Source: Paenibacillus sp. GM2
GTDB taxonomy: Bacteria > Bacillota > Bacilli > Paenibacillales > Paenibacillaceae
Direction of reading: 5' to 3'
Length of the DNA: 64,000 bases
Assembly: GCF_900069005.2 (NCBI RefSeq)
Contig: NZ_LN831279.1
Coordinates: forward strand, 3,334,868-3,398,867
Within the stretch, counting starts at the first letter, position 1. Every line of letters begins with the position of its first letter. The notes under the pieces were generated by a model that had not been told where the DNA came from, searched no databases, and saw only the letters and a program-made list of their open reading frames with translations. Shown here in pieces: positions 24,433 to 34,690 of this stretch. The position numbers and the translations under genes are program-made.

Positions 24433-26505
24433 CTAGAATGAATGATGCTCTCGCCTGAGTATCACGGATCCATGCTTAGGCAATACAAAGGAACTGGGAG
24501 CCGGCTCTCCGCTTTCAATATCCATATACACGGCAGCATCCAGACAAACCTCTACCTCTTGGCCGGAGAAATTAAGCAGGAATACATAATCCTGCTCGCC
24601 ATCAGTACGAAGCTGTGCCGTTACTCCATCCGGCAAGACGGTGTCGATTGCCCGTTTCACGCCGGCCTCGTCTACAAGCTTCCTGTACAGCGAGTCGTAG
24701 AATCGCTGCTCGCTGACTCTGGCCGCAAGATAATAAGCTTGGCCTGCGCCTAGCCGATTTATGGTCAATGCCGGGCCTCCGGCATAGAAGTCATCCTCGT
24801 AAGTAGCCAATACCTCAGCTCCCTCGGCGTGAATGATCTCACATAGCTCGTGAATTTCATATTTGCCTTCCAGCCCCAAGACGTTACCGGAGGACATTAT
24901 CAACGCATTACGATCCTGCTCGTGCAGCCCGTCGATTTCTTCCGCCCAAATGCCAAGCGTGTTGCGCAGCGGTCCCGGGAAGCCATTCAGATAACAGAGA
25001 TCATGCTCATCAACGATTCCTGTCCAATACGTGACCACCAGCGTTCCGCCGCGCTCTACATACTGTTCCATCCGCTTGCCCGTCTCTTCCCGCAGCAGAT
25101 AAGCCATCGGAACTACGATCAGCTTATATCTGGCAAGATCATCCTTTGATCCAATGATATCGGTAGGAACGCCCAGCTCCCAGAGGGAGTGATAATGCTG
25201 CATCACTGTCTCTTCATAATGGATTCCGCTATTGCGCGGCCCCTGCGCATCATGTATGGCCCAACGATTATCCCAATCAAACCATATCGCGGCTTCGGCT
25301 GGAACCTGAGTGCCGATAATCCCGCTCATTTGCGATAGCGTCTTGCCTAGAGCGGCAACATCCTGAAACACCCGCGTATGTTCATGCCCGACATGATCTA
25401 CTACTGCGCCATGGAATTTCTCGCTGGAGCCCCGGCTTTTCCGCCATTGGAAATATTGCACCGTATCTGAGCCATGGGCAACGGCCTGCAAGGAAGAAAG
25501 GCGGTGCATTCCGGGACGCTTCAGTTTGCTCACCGGCTGCCAGTTCGTCTGACTTGGCGTGCTCTCCATCAGCATGAACGGCCTATGCTTCAGCGTGCGG
25601 AATAAGTCATGGTTGAACGAGAACCAGACAGCGATCCTCGCCTCCGAATCTGCTTCATGCCAGGTCGGATACGCATCCCAGGAAATAACATCCACCGCTT
25701 CGGCGAACTCGCGATAATCCAGCCCGTAGAATAGATCCATCATATTGGCAGTGCACGGCAAGTCTGGATTGGCCTGCTTCAGCGGCGCGATCTCGTGCTT
25801 ATAGAAGTCAATGGTCTGGTGAGATACGAAGCGGCGCCAATCCAGATGGTGACCATGCACCATCGTCTCTCCATGGGGGGCCGGCGATTCAATCTGTGAC
25901 CAGGATGTATACGTATGGCTCCAGAAGGCGGTCCACCACGCATAATTCAGCGCGTCCAGCGTCCCGTATTTGTTCCTCAGCCAGGTCCGAAATGCTTCCT
26001 GGCAATAATCGCAGTGGCATTCGCCGCCGTATTCGTTCGATACATGCCAACCGATAACAGCCGGGTGATGGGTGTACCGCTCGGCAAGTTTGCTATTCAT
26101 GATTCTGACCTTCTCCCGGTATACCGGGGAAGAATAGCAGTGATTATGCCGGTGACCGTGCAAATTGCGGCGACGGTTCGCTTCCACGCGCAGCACTTCC
26201 GGATATTTCTCCGACATCCAGGCCGGGCGCGCACCACTAGGCGTAGCAAGCCATACATATATGCCATTCTCGACTACCCGATCCAGGAGGCGGTCAAGCC
26301 ATTCAAACGTAAATTTCCCTTCCTCCGGCTCCAGGGCCACCCAGGAGAATATCCCCACGGACATGACATTGCAGTGGGCCAGCTTCATCAGCCGAATATC
26401 TTCATCCAACACGCCAGGATCATGCAGCCACTGATCCGGATTATAATCAGCGCCGTACATGAAGACCGGCAGCTTGCTGCTGATTGGCGAATGCTTGTAG
26501 TTCAT
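24433..26505 (-). CDS. ganA: Beta-galactosidase, GH42
   Basis: A 690-residue GH42 enzyme without a signal peptide, therefore intracellular. It has the N-terminal barrel start YGADYNPDQW, acid/base E158 in HVSNEYGG, nucleophile E314 in MLMESTPSQTNW, and the cysteines C123, C163, C165 and C168 that bind structural zinc in this family. C-terminal trimerisation and beta domains follow. It removes galactose from imported galacto-oligosaccharides. The gene lies 26 bp upstream of the GH53 gene on the same strand, the ganA-ganB order of Bacillus. A hairpin separates it from the upstream transporter genes. Confidence 0.95.
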   Translation of the reverse strand: MNYKHSPISSKLPVFMYGADYNPDQWLHDPGVLDEDIRLMKLAHCNVMSVGIFSWVALEPEEGKFTFEWLDRLLDRVVENGIYVWLATPSGARPAWMSEKYPEVLRVEANRRRNLHGHRHNHCYSSPVYREKVRIMNSKLAERYTHHPAVIGWHVSNEYGGECHCDYCQEAFRTWLRNKYGTLDALNYAWWTAFWSHTYTSWSQIESPAPHGETMVHGHHLDWRRFVSHQTIDFYKHEIAPLKQANPDLPCTANMMDLFYGLDYREFAEAVDVISWDAYPTWHEADSEARIAVWFSFNHDLFRTLKHRPFMLMESTPSQTNWQPVSKLKRPGMHRLSSLQAVAHGSDTVQYFQWRKSRGSSEKFHGAVVDHVGHEHTRVFQDVAALGKTLSQMSGIIGTQVPAEAAIWFDWDNRWAIHDAQGPRNSGIHYEETVMQHYHSLWELGVPTDIIGSKDDLARYKLIVVPMAYLLREETGKRMEQYVERGGTLVVTYWTGIVDEHDLCYLNGFPGPLRNTLGIWAEEIDGLHEQDRNALIMSSGNVLGLEGKYEIHELCEIIHAEGAEVLATYEDDFYAGGPALTINRLGAGQAYYLAARVSEQRFYDSLYRKLVDEAGVKRAIDTVLPDGVTAQLRTDGEQDYVFLLNFSGQEVEVCLDAAVYMDIESGEPAPSSFVLPKHGSVILRREHHSF

Positions 26506-26549
26506 TTCCAGCTTCCTCCTCTAATCCAATCATGTCGTTATTTGGAACA

Positions 26550-26574
26550 AAGTAGGGGACGGGCGTCCCCTACT
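26550..26574 (-). terminator. Hairpin between the binding-protein gene and ganA
   Basis: The perfect stem AAGTAGGGGAC/GTCCCCTACTT has a 4-nt loop. On the minus strand it is followed by TGTTCCAAA, not a T-run, so it may act as a processing or partial termination site that shapes expression of ganA-ganB relative to the transporter. Confidence 0.5.
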
Positions 26575-26611
26575 TGTCATAGCAAACCCGTAAATGAAAT
26601 CGAAACGCGGG

Positions 26612-28201
26612 CTATTGATTTGCCAGAAAAGCGTCAATTTGACTTTGCAGCTCCTGCCGAATGGTATCGATCCCCGCAGCCTCCAGCTGCTTGATCAATT
26701 CGGCCTGCCCCTTGTCGAGGTCATCGATCAAGCCATACTCCAGTGGAATCGCATAACGCAGCATCACATTGCCTACGTTAGCAACCTCGTTCTTAACATG
26801 GGTATCGTCAAATACGAAGGTTTCCAGCGGAAAATGATAGACTTTATCCATCCAGCCCTCCAGTATTTGGTCAGCCTCTACCGGATAGGAAGCATCCTTT
26901 CTGTTCAGAAGCGAGTTCCAGCCCCAATTGGAGAACCCTGTGTAGCTCTCCGAGCTTGGACCCGGAGTATACTTGTCGTCGCCCGACGGCTCGTAATGCT
27001 TGCCGGCAATACCGTACATCGTCAAATCATGAATCTCTTTGTCATTTTGCAGCAGGTCAATCAGCATCAAGGAACGCTCCACGTTTTTCGAGCCGGCATG
27101 GACGGCCATTCCGTTCTGCGTGGAAATCGCGCCGATCTTCTTCTTATCCGGGGTAAGATCCACAATCGCCACTTCATATTCCGGCTTATCACGCCGCATC
27201 TCTGCCAAATTGAAAGCAAGGGTTCCCAGGTTCTGTGCATAGGAAGCCGTTTTGCCTGCCTTCATATCCTGCCATGTGTCATTTTTGTTGCTGACGATAT
27301 TCTTCGACCAGACTTTGTTCACAGCAAGATCCTTGTAATAAGCGAGCAATTGCGAGAATTCAGGCGTATCGTACACATTAAAAACCTGGCCTTTCTCATC
27401 GTCCAGCTTATAGGCAAACGGTATGCTGTAATCTATCAAATTCCAATTGTTTTGCTGTTCCAGCAAAATTTGATCCAATTCATGCCATTTCCAGCCGTCC
27501 GCCGGCTTGGCTCCGAAACCGCTGATGCCTTGCTCGCCCGCAGCGATCGTCTTCACGTAAGCACTATAAGTTTCCGGGCTGTTGACCGGCTCAAGATGAT
27601 ACTTCTTGCGCAAATCCTCGCGAATTAGCACGACCTTATCTGTAACCTCATTATTGTTATTCGGCACCATGTACAGCTTGCCGTCTACTCCTGCCTGTTG
27701 CCAGGCAAACTCCGGCATCGCTTCCCACGTCAGCGGCGCATATTTCTGCAACAAGTCTTCCGTCAGTTCAACAAAGCCGCCTTTCCGCGCCTGGTCGTTG
27801 TAGTACGCCCAGTTCGCCGTGTAAGCGATATCAAAATTCTCGTTAGCGGCAAACTTCAACGGATATTTCTGTGACCAGTCCGCCCAATCGAGAAATTCGG
27901 CTTCCACGGTAGCGTTGATCTTCTCCTTCAGCAATTGATTCAGTTCTCCAAAAACCTCATCATAATCGGCTGGCTTCCCGCCGATCATAAGCATCTTCAG
28001 CTTCACCTCCTGGGATAGGTCAGGCTGACTGTCATCGGTCTGGTTCACGGCGGCGTTGTTGGCAGAAGCGCTCTTGCCACTGCTGCTGTTTGATTCCTGA
28101 TTTGAGGCACTCCCCCCTTCGCCTCCGCAAGCTGTCAGCCAAGTGGATAGAGCAAATACCATCGCCAGCAAAAACATAAATCTCTTCTGTTTGTGTTTCA
28201 T
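26612..28201 (-). CDS. Sugar ABC transporter substrate-binding lipoprotein (LplA-type)
   Basis: A 529-residue solute-binding protein with a lipoprotein signal (LSTWLTAC, cysteine 25) and a Ser/Gly/Asn-rich linker. The body is of the large LplA/YtcQ type (KLKMLMIGGKPADYDEVFGE, then NATVEAEFLDWADWSQKYPL). These proteins bind oligosaccharides for LplB/LplC-type permeases. The two permease genes lie just upstream on the same strand, giving the order permease, permease, binding protein. The enzymes downstream point to galacto-oligosaccharides. No ATPase gene accompanies the set. Confidence 0.9.
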   Translation of the reverse strand: MKHKQKRFMFLLAMVFALSTWLTACGGEGGSASNQESNSSSGKSASANNAAVNQTDDSQPDLSQEVKLKMLMIGGKPADYDEVFGELNQLLKEKINATVEAEFLDWADWSQKYPLKFAANENFDIAYTANWAYYNDQARKGGFVELTEDLLQKYAPLTWEAMPEFAWQQAGVDGKLYMVPNNNNEVTDKVVLIREDLRKKYHLEPVNSPETYSAYVKTIAAGEQGISGFGAKPADGWKWHELDQILLEQQNNWNLIDYSIPFAYKLDDEKGQVFNVYDTPEFSQLLAYYKDLAVNKVWSKNIVSNKNDTWQDMKAGKTASYAQNLGTLAFNLAEMRRDKPEYEVAIVDLTPDKKKIGAISTQNGMAVHAGSKNVERSLMLIDLLQNDKEIHDLTMYGIAGKHYEPSGDDKYTPGPSSESYTGFSNWGWNSLLNRKDASYPVEADQILEGWMDKVYHFPLETFVFDDTHVKNEVANVGNVMLRYAIPLEYGLIDDLDKGQAELIKQLEAAGIDTIRQELQSQIDAFLANQ

Positions 28202-28276
28202 GACAAAATCCTCCCCCGATTATTTTGACTTTATAACAACCTCTTCACTTATATCGATAACCAGGTTATCCTGTGG

Positions 28277-29221
28277 TCATCCTTTTACCGCTCCAATCGT
28301 CAAACCTTGCACAAAATAACGTTGAATAAATGGATAAGCGAGCAAAATCGGTCCGGTAGCGACGATCGTCATCGCCATTTTCAAGCTCTCGGTTGGCAAA
28401 TCGAAATTTACAACTGCCCCCGACTGCATAATCGCTCTCCTCATCCCGTCCATATTGCCGAGCAATCGATAGAGATAGTATTGCAGCGGCATCAAATCAG
28501 AATTGGAGATGAACAGGAGAGCATTGTACCAATCATTCCAATAAGCCAGCGCAATAAACAGGCCGATCGTTGCCAGAGCCGGCTTGGACAGCGGAAGAAT
28601 AAAACGGGTATAGATTTGGAAGTCTCCGCTTCCGTCTATTTTCGCCGATTCTATGATCGCCTCCGGGATCCCCCCCATGAACGACTTCATCACGATAATA
28701 TAGAACACGTTCATCAGCATCGGCAGGATCAGCACCAGGAGTGTATCCTTCAGATGCAGGTAATTAACGATAAGCAGGTACCAGGGAACGAGCCCGCCGC
28801 TAAAAAGCGTCGTAAAGAAGAAAAAGAAGGAAAAGGCATTGCGCCACTTGAAATCTTTTCGCGCCAGCACATAGGAGGTCATCGAGGTTAAAAACAATCC
28901 GAACAGCGTTCCCAGCACCGTCACCGTAATGGTCACGCCATAGGCCTTAAGCATATCCGCCGGATATTTGAACAGCAGATGGTAGGCCTCTGTCGAGAAG
29001 ACCGCAGGGAATAGTTGATAGCCTTCTCTCGTAATTGTGCTCTCGTCCGTAAGTGAAGAGGAAATGACCAGTACAAATGGAATGATGCAAAACAGTGCAA
29101 AAATGGCTAATGACACATAACCAATGATGGACAGGAGCAGACGATCCTTTGGCTTCGTTCTGCGCGATGATGTATCGATTTTTCGCCCCGTTCCTCCGGA
29201 CGCCGGTACTATTTCGTTCAT
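28277..29221 (-). CDS. Sugar ABC transporter permease (LplC/YtcP-type)
   Basis: A 314-residue MalG-class permease with six spans, starting at about residue 31. The EAA loop IIESAKIDGSGDFQIYTRFI lies near 190-209, and the typical C-terminus FIQRYFVQGLTIGAVKG is present. It pairs with the upstream LplB-type permease and the downstream binding lipoprotein. A GGAGGGG ribosome binding site precedes the ATG. A 15-bp palindrome GATAACCAGGTTATC (28256-28270) lies in the gap before the binding-protein gene. Confidence 0.92.
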   Translation of the reverse strand: MNEIVPASGGTGRKIDTSSRRTKPKDRLLLSIIGYVSLAIFALFCIIPFVLVISSSLTDESTITREGYQLFPAVFSTEAYHLLFKYPADMLKAYGVTITVTVLGTLFGLFLTSMTSYVLARKDFKWRNAFSFFFFFTTLFSGGLVPWYLLIVNYLHLKDTLLVLILPMLMNVFYIIVMKSFMGGIPEAIIESAKIDGSGDFQIYTRFILPLSKPALATIGLFIALAYWNDWYNALLFISNSDLMPLQYYLYRLLGNMDGMRRAIMQSGAVVNFDLPTESLKMAMTIVATGPILLAYPFIQRYFVQGLTIGAVKG

Positions 29222-29239
29222 AAGCTTTCCCCTCCGTAA

Positions 29240-30163
29240 TCAGAACAAAGCACGGTCTTTGTCGTATTTGCGTACAGCATAGTTCGCGAGCAGGATCGTA
29301 ACAAATCCGAGAACGGATTGATAGAATCCGGCAGCGGCAGACATGCCGATTTCATTCGAGGTAATCAGCATTCTGAATACAAAAGTATCGATAACATCCG
29401 TCGACGAGAATAACAGGCCGTTGTTGCCAACCATGTTGTAGAACATCCCGAAGTCTCCACGGAAAATGTTGCCAATCGCCAATAAGACCAGAATAATAAT
29501 TGTTGGCATCAAGCTTGGGATCGTAATTTTGCGGATTCGCTGAAAAATGTTGGCCCCATCGATCTCGGCAGCTTCATACATCTCCGTATCGATGCCAGTA
29601 ATGGCCGCCAAATACATAATCGTCCCGTAACCTAGCGTCTTCCAGGCGGCTACAAAGACTAATATAATCGGCCAATACGCAGCTGTATTATAGATATCGA
29701 CAGATTCAAACCCGATTTTGTTCAACAGAACATTGACCATTCCAACGTCATAATTGAACAAGTTATAGGCAATCGCCCCCACAACGACCCATGAAATGAA
29801 ATAAGGCAGGAACATAATGGTCTGCGTAATCTTGCGGAACCATTTACCGGCAACCTCAAACAATAGAATGGCGGCGAAAATCTGCAGCGAGTTATTAACT
29901 ACGATAAACGCAACATTGTACAGTGCCGTATTTCTCGTTACACGCCAAGCATCCCCTGAATCGAAGAAAAAGCGGAAATTGCTAAGCCCGTTCCAAGGAC
30001 TTCCGAATATACCGCCGCTGTAATTGAACTGCTTGAAGGCAAGGACGATTCCTGCCATCGGTATATAGGCGAATAATAGAAAAAAGAATACGGCAGGCAG
30101 CAGCATCAATAGCAAAGTTCTATACTTTTTCACATCGCTCCAAAAACCGCGGCTTTTCTTCAT
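29240..30163 (-). CDS. Sugar ABC transporter permease (LplB/YteP-type)
   Basis: A 307-residue permease with the LplB-type beginning MKKSRGFWSDVKKYRTLLLM, six spans, and the EAA loop MYEAAEIDGANIFQRIRKIT (about 195-214). The frame is open to 30202, but that start lacks a ribosome binding site; the internal ATG at 30163 matches family length. It forms the import channel with the next gene. It is the first gene of the second transport unit, divergent from nothing; the upstream response-regulator gene lies on the same strand and is closed by a terminator. Confidence 0.9.
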   Translation of the reverse strand: MKKSRGFWSDVKKYRTLLLMLLPAVFFFLLFAYIPMAGIVLAFKQFNYSGGIFGSPWNGLSNFRFFFDSGDAWRVTRNTALYNVAFIVVNNSLQIFAAILLFEVAGKWFRKITQTIMFLPYFISWVVVGAIAYNLFNYDVGMVNVLLNKIGFESVDIYNTAAYWPIILVFVAAWKTLGYGTIMYLAAITGIDTEMYEAAEIDGANIFQRIRKITIPSLMPTIIILVLLAIGNIFRGDFGMFYNMVGNNGLLFSSTDVIDTFVFRMLITSNEIGMSAAAGFYQSVLGFVTILLANYAVRKYDKDRALF

Positions 30164-30305
30164 CCCCTTAACCAGCTCCCTTCTCTTTATCTCTGCCATC
30201 ATTATAGAATGGCTTCTTCTATTCAGAAATTCAGCGCCGCAACTAAATATAGTACTTTTTCCACGATAGCCTTAGAGGGCCGGCTGCAATTGGTAAAACT
30301 TCAAG

Positions 30306-30349
30306 ACAAAAAAACCGAAGCCGGCTGCAAAGCGCGAATTCGGTTTTTG
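30306..30349 (-). terminator. Terminator of the yesN-like gene
   Basis: AAAACCGAATTCGCG pairs imperfectly with GCCGGCTTCGGTTTT on the minus strand and is followed by T residues. It lies 15 bp after the response-regulator stop. Confidence 0.75.
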
Positions 30350-30363
30350 ACCCTTAACAGCTC

Positions 30364-31947
30364 TCATATTTTATTTCTTTTGCGATATTCCCCCGGCGTC
30401 ATATTCATCGTTTGCTTGAATTGCCGATTGAAATAAATGATGTTCTTATAGCCCATGCGTTCGGCGATTTCATATATTTTCAGCATAGGATCGGATAGCA
30501 GTTCACAAATGCGGCGAGTCCTCTGCACATTTAAATAATCGCTAAAGTTTGTGCCTGTCTCTTCCTTGAATACATATCCCAAATAATTCGGGGTAAAATC
30601 GAAAAATGCAGCGACCTCTTTTAATGTGATTTTCTTCTCGATGTTATGATCGACATAAGTCATGATCTCCTGGATCAGCTTCCGCTTCTGACGCTGATTT
30701 TTGGCATACAGCAATTCGGATAACTCGAAGAATCTTTTTCTCAGCCAGGATGTAATGTCATGGACCGTCTCGAATTGAAACAATATGACCGGCTGATAGG
30801 AGTCCCATTTCAGCAGCTCATATAAATCCTCGCCTCTTTGTCGCAGATCGGCATGAAGCTTCGTCGTCATTCGCAAAATGAGATCATATACTTCCTTCTT
30901 CTGATTGATCGGCATCCGCACGTTAAAAATTTCTCCCAGACAATCATCGATGGCGACAAGATCATAGTCCATGATAGCCAGCAGCATACGGTCCAGAATT
31001 TCCTCTACCGAAGGAACGGGGAAGTGTTCGCCGGGCGCCCATTCCACGATATCCCAAGAGATCAGCCTGTCCTTGCCGAGCAGCCATTTAATGCTTAACG
31101 CGGCTTGCGCCTGACGATAAGACTCACGCAGCTGATCTTCCTCGCGCGCAGACTTCCCCATCCCCACTGTAACGGTAAACGGAAAGGAATTCCGTACGGA
31201 GGAAATAAGCTTCTCCAACAATGATGGAAATTCCGGCTCAGGTACGGACGACAAAATAAGGAACTTCGTCTGTTGACTGCGAAAGAACGTGCCAAGCATA
31301 TTCTCCTCTACATCATACCGGATGAACCCGGCCAGCTGATTGATATGATGATGCTTCTCCGCTTCTCCCATTTCGCTGGCCTTCCATTCCAAATCGTCAA
31401 TCTCAATCAGGGCGGCCGTTGTCCCGAAGCGGAGCAGCGGGGATAAAATCTCCAGGATATGCGTTCCTACCTTGCTTGGCGCCGGATCGTTAAGCCAGCG
31501 GAGCAGCAACTCCTCGTTAACCAGCGACCAGGCTGCCGAAATAGAGCGATGCTCCTCACGTTCACGTTCTACGCTCTCACACAGGTTGGCCAGCATCGCA
31601 TACAGCTCCAGATCCTCGACCGGCTTAAGCAAATATCCTGAAGCGTTTAGCTCGATTGCTTTTTTGGCATATCCGAAATCCTCATGACCACTGATGAATA
31701 CAATTTTAACGTCGGGATTTATTTCTCTGGCCCGTCTGGCAAATTCCATGCCCGACATGATCGGCATGCGAATATCGGACAATATAATATCAATCCGTTC
31801 CTGCTCCAGCATTTTCAGTGCGCTAAATCCGCTGTTGGCCGTTCCCGATACATGAATTGGATATGGAATTTCATTTCCGGTTACGCGGCGCCGCATCCAC
31901 TCTAAATCCACCGCTTCATCGTCGACCAGCAAGACGTTAATATCCAT
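30364..31947 (-). CDS. AraC-type response regulator (YesN-like)
   Basis: A 527-residue response regulator. It has a receiver domain (residues 1-120; acidic pair DDE near 9-11, phospho-acceptor D58 in ILSDIRMP), a long middle region and a C-terminal AraC double helix-turn-helix (about 430-525; KKITLKEVAAFFDFTPNYLG and YEIAERMGYKNIIYFNRQFK). Its partner is the YesM-type kinase encoded 97 bp upstream. Such pairs activate adjacent sugar-transport operons, here probably the LplBC-type transporter and the gan enzymes. The ATG at 31947 has AAGGAG seven bases upstream, better than 31953. Confidence 0.92.
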   Translation of the reverse strand: MDINVLLVDDEAVDLEWMRRRVTGNEIPYPIHVSGTANSGFSALKMLEQERIDIILSDIRMPIMSGMEFARRAREINPDVKIVFISGHEDFGYAKKAIELNASGYLLKPVEDLELYAMLANLCESVEREREEHRSISAAWSLVNEELLLRWLNDPAPSKVGTHILEILSPLLRFGTTAALIEIDDLEWKASEMGEAEKHHHINQLAGFIRYDVEENMLGTFFRSQQTKFLILSSVPEPEFPSLLEKLISSVRNSFPFTVTVGMGKSAREEDQLRESYRQAQAALSIKWLLGKDRLISWDIVEWAPGEHFPVPSVEEILDRMLLAIMDYDLVAIDDCLGEIFNVRMPINQKKEVYDLILRMTTKLHADLRQRGEDLYELLKWDSYQPVILFQFETVHDITSWLRKRFFELSELLYAKNQRQKRKLIQEIMTYVDHNIEKKITLKEVAAFFDFTPNYLGYVFKEETGTNFSDYLNVQRTRRICELLSDPMLKIYEIAERMGYKNIIYFNRQFKQTMNMTPGEYRKRNKI

Positions 31948-32044
31948 TTGCATGCTCCTTTCGGCTTTCCGGACTTGATGACTTGAGCATAACTTACCTC
32001 ATTTCGCCTGAACATGGCGCTGAGCAATGAAAACATATACTATT

Positions 32045-33790
32045 TCACCGATTTGCCTGAGCTTCTTCAATGATTTCATGCCTAACATTATCCTCATCCA
32101 CAGGGAGCAGGATTTGCACTGTAGTTCCTGCCCCGTATAGGCTGGCGATGTGAATTCCGTAATCCTCCCCGTACCTGAGCTTAATTCGCTCATCTACGTT
32201 CTTGACGCCATAACCGTCCCCCTCGGTCTGGCTCGGCTGAAGCAGCAATCTTTGCACCGTATCTTCTCTCATCCCAATCCCGTTATCGATCACCTTCAGC
32301 TCGATGCACTCGCCGATCCTTCTCCCCTTAAGGATGATCGCAATCGTCTCTCCGAACCAGGCATGCTTGAAGATATTTTCCACGAATGGCTGCAAAATCA
32401 GTTTGATAACCTGAACGGATAAAATATCCGGTTCCACATCGACATAAACCCGGAATCCGTCCGCATACTTTACCCTTTGAATATCGAGATAGGTCTCGAC
32501 CTGTTTCAGCTCATTCTCCAGCGCCGTAAATACTTTGCCTTGATTTAGCGTCAATCTGTAAAATCGTGAGAGTCCCTGCACCATCTCGGTCACCTTACCG
32601 GTCTCGCCCAAATTGGTCAGGCTGCTGATCGTCGATAAAGTGTTATACAGAAAATGCGGATTGATCTGCGCCTGCAGCGCTTCAAGCTCCGCCTGCTTCT
32701 TCTGCATACCCTGGACGTACACACTATTAATCAGCTCTTCGATATTATCGGCCATTACATTAAAAGCATCGGCTATATGCACGAATTCATCATTGCCCGC
32801 AAAACGAATCCGCCTTTGAAAATGCCCCTCCTGAAACGAGCGCAGCAGTCTGACGATCCGCGCCATCTTTCGCCCGGAAATTCGCGCCACCATCGAGCCG
32901 ATCAAGGCCATCCCGACGAAGCTGAGCGCACAGACGGCAAAGATGGAACGCTGCAGCTTGGCCGTGTCCTTGCTTAAATAGGATTCCGGAACCAATGTCT
33001 CAATCATGAAATCCGTGCCGGGTATGTTCTCCTGCAAAATTAAATAGGAATCGGTATCGGCATAGGGCCCTGCATTCCCGCGTTGATACAGCGTCTGTTC
33101 ACCCGATGCAGAATCGACCAGGCGCAAGGTAATCCCCTCCTCTACCGGGAAGGTATCGAAGTTGCCGAACAAATCGTTTAATGATGCCGTAATGCGGACA
33201 TAGCCGATCACCGTATTCTTGCCGCTGTAGGATACCAGTCTGCGGATATGCGATATATTTTCCAAACGTTGATCTGTATCTATTTGCAGCCAAATATTGT
33301 CCCGTTCCGAATCTTTGAAATTCCGGTACCAATCACTATTCATAATCTGCTCGTAGGGAAGGATGTAATAATCGCTGTTGGCAATGGGCGAGGCCTGGTC
33401 ATCCCCTGCAACCACATACATATCTTCGTTCATCGTATACACCATCAATCGGATATTATTCCCGAACAGCTTCAACGGCGCGGTAATCTGCGGCACGATA
33501 TCATCAAGCATGATCAGATAGATTTGATAGGGATCGCCCTTCGTCTGTAGAGCCCGCTGAAATGACAGGCTGCCAAACAACGTATCGGACATCCGCTGAA
33601 TCTCGTCCATCTGGTACCGGATATTGTTCCTGGCTTGCTCCATACCTGTGCGAACATTCGTCTCGGCCATTTCCGTCCGCGATTGAATCAGCATCGCATA
33701 GGAAATGTAACCGATTACAACATCGGTAATTAAGACGAGCAGCAAGTATGGAACAAGCATCTTGTATGTAAACGGAATATACTTCTTCAT
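32045..33790 (-). CDS. Sensor histidine kinase (YesM-like)
   Basis: A 581-residue membrane kinase. It has an N-terminal span (about 10-32), a large extracytoplasmic sensor domain to about 280, a second span, a HAMP linker, the His_kinase box with QINPHFLYNTLSTISSL (phospho-accepting histidine) and a HATPase_c domain with NGIG near the C-terminus. It senses an extracellular ligand, probably an oligosaccharide, directly or through a binding protein. It signals to the AraC-type regulator encoded next. Located between two transporter gene sets, it could serve either. Confidence 0.92.
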   Translation of the reverse strand: MKKYIPFTYKMLVPYLLLVLITDVVIGYISYAMLIQSRTEMAETNVRTGMEQARNNIRYQMDEIQRMSDTLFGSLSFQRALQTKGDPYQIYLIMLDDIVPQITAPLKLFGNNIRLMVYTMNEDMYVVAGDDQASPIANSDYYILPYEQIMNSDWYRNFKDSERDNIWLQIDTDQRLENISHIRRLVSYSGKNTVIGYVRITASLNDLFGNFDTFPVEEGITLRLVDSASGEQTLYQRGNAGPYADTDSYLILQENIPGTDFMIETLVPESYLSKDTAKLQRSIFAVCALSFVGMALIGSMVARISGRKMARIVRLLRSFQEGHFQRRIRFAGNDEFVHIADAFNVMADNIEELINSVYVQGMQKKQAELEALQAQINPHFLYNTLSTISSLTNLGETGKVTEMVQGLSRFYRLTLNQGKVFTALENELKQVETYLDIQRVKYADGFRVYVDVEPDILSVQVIKLILQPFVENIFKHAWFGETIAIILKGRRIGECIELKVIDNGIGMREDTVQRLLLQPSQTEGDGYGVKNVDERIKLRYGEDYGIHIASLYGAGTTVQILLPVDEDNVRHEIIEEAQANR

Positions 33791-33865
33791 CACCGAATGT
33801 TCCCTTCTCCCCCAGTACGGTCCTATAAATCAATCATATCGAGTTTGAGGAAAAGAAAATAGTAT

Positions 33866-34690
33866 TTATTTGACCGAGCCCATCATACCTGCCACAAAAT
33901 GCTTCTGCATGAGGAAAAACACGAGCGCTGTCGGCAAGGTCGCGATGACGATCGCCAGCATGGATAAGCCGTAATCCGGAGCATACCCTGATCCGAGGGT
34001 TGATATAAGCAGCGGGATCGTTCTCTGCTGAGGTGATTGCAGAACAATGAGCGGCCAGAGGTAGCTGTTCCAGCTCGACATGAACGTGATAATGCCTGCC
34101 GCCGCATAGGTCGTCTTCATCGTTGGCATATAAATTTTGAAGAATATGCCTAGTTCGCCGAGTCCGTCGATCCGGCCTGCCTCGATTAAATCCTTCGAGA
34201 ACATCTTTGAATTCTGGCGGAAGAAGAAAATAAGAAATGCGGTCGTCACTGTTGGCAGTATCACGGCAGACATCGTGTCCATGCCAATCGCCGGCACGGC
34301 ACTTGAGATCCCGGCGAACATGCGGTATAGCGGCACCATCAACGCCGCGAACGGAATCATCATCGAGAGCAGCAAAATGCTGAACACGATATCCTTCACT
34401 TTGCTGCGGAAAATCTCAAACCCGTAACCTGCCAAGGAGGCGATCAGAATCGCCAAAATGGTGAGGAGCACAGATATTTTCGCTGAATTCCACAAGGCCG
34501 TCCCTAGCTCTGTCGTATCCAGCAGTTTCTTGAAATTTTCCAGTAAATAGCCGCCGGGGAGCAGTCTGCCTTTGGTGATATCCACCGATTTATTCGTAGC
34601 GCTGACGACCATCCACAAAAAAGGAAATATCGATACAAACGCAGCAATACTTAGAAAGGTGTACGTGGATATACGCTTTAGCTTCTTCAT
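33866..34690 (-). CDS. Carbohydrate ABC transporter permease (MalG-type)
   Basis: A 274-residue MalG-class permease with six spans and the EAA loop LIEAGRIDGLGELGIFFKIY (about 166-185). It ends in the usual MQKHFVAGMMGSVK. It overlaps the upstream permease by four bases and has AGGTG before its ATG, so translation is coupled. With the MalF-type permease and the binding protein upstream it forms a CUT1 sugar importer that lacks its own ATPase. Galacto-oligosaccharide transport is inferred from the cluster. Confidence 0.92.
   Translation of the reverse strand: MKKLKRISTYTFLSIAAFVSIFPFLWMVVSATNKSVDITKGRLLPGGYLLENFKKLLDTTELGTALWNSAKISVLLTILAILIASLAGYGFEIFRSKVKDIVFSILLLSMMIPFAALMVPLYRMFAGISSAVPAIGMDTMSAVILPTVTTAFLIFFFRQNSKMFSKDLIEAGRIDGLGELGIFFKIYMPTMKTTYAAAGIITFMSSWNSYLWPLIVLQSPQQRTIPLLISTLGSGYAPDYGLSMLAIVIATLPTALVFFLMQKHFVAGMMGSVK

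Noticed and set aside
26594..27628. 344-residue plus-strand open frame
   Set aside because: Antisense to the binding-lipoprotein gene at 26612-28201; no ribosome binding site or family resemblance.
28256..28270. GATAACCAGGTTATC palindrome as an operator
   Set aside because: It is inside an operon between permease and binding-protein genes; more likely a message hairpin than a promoter site.
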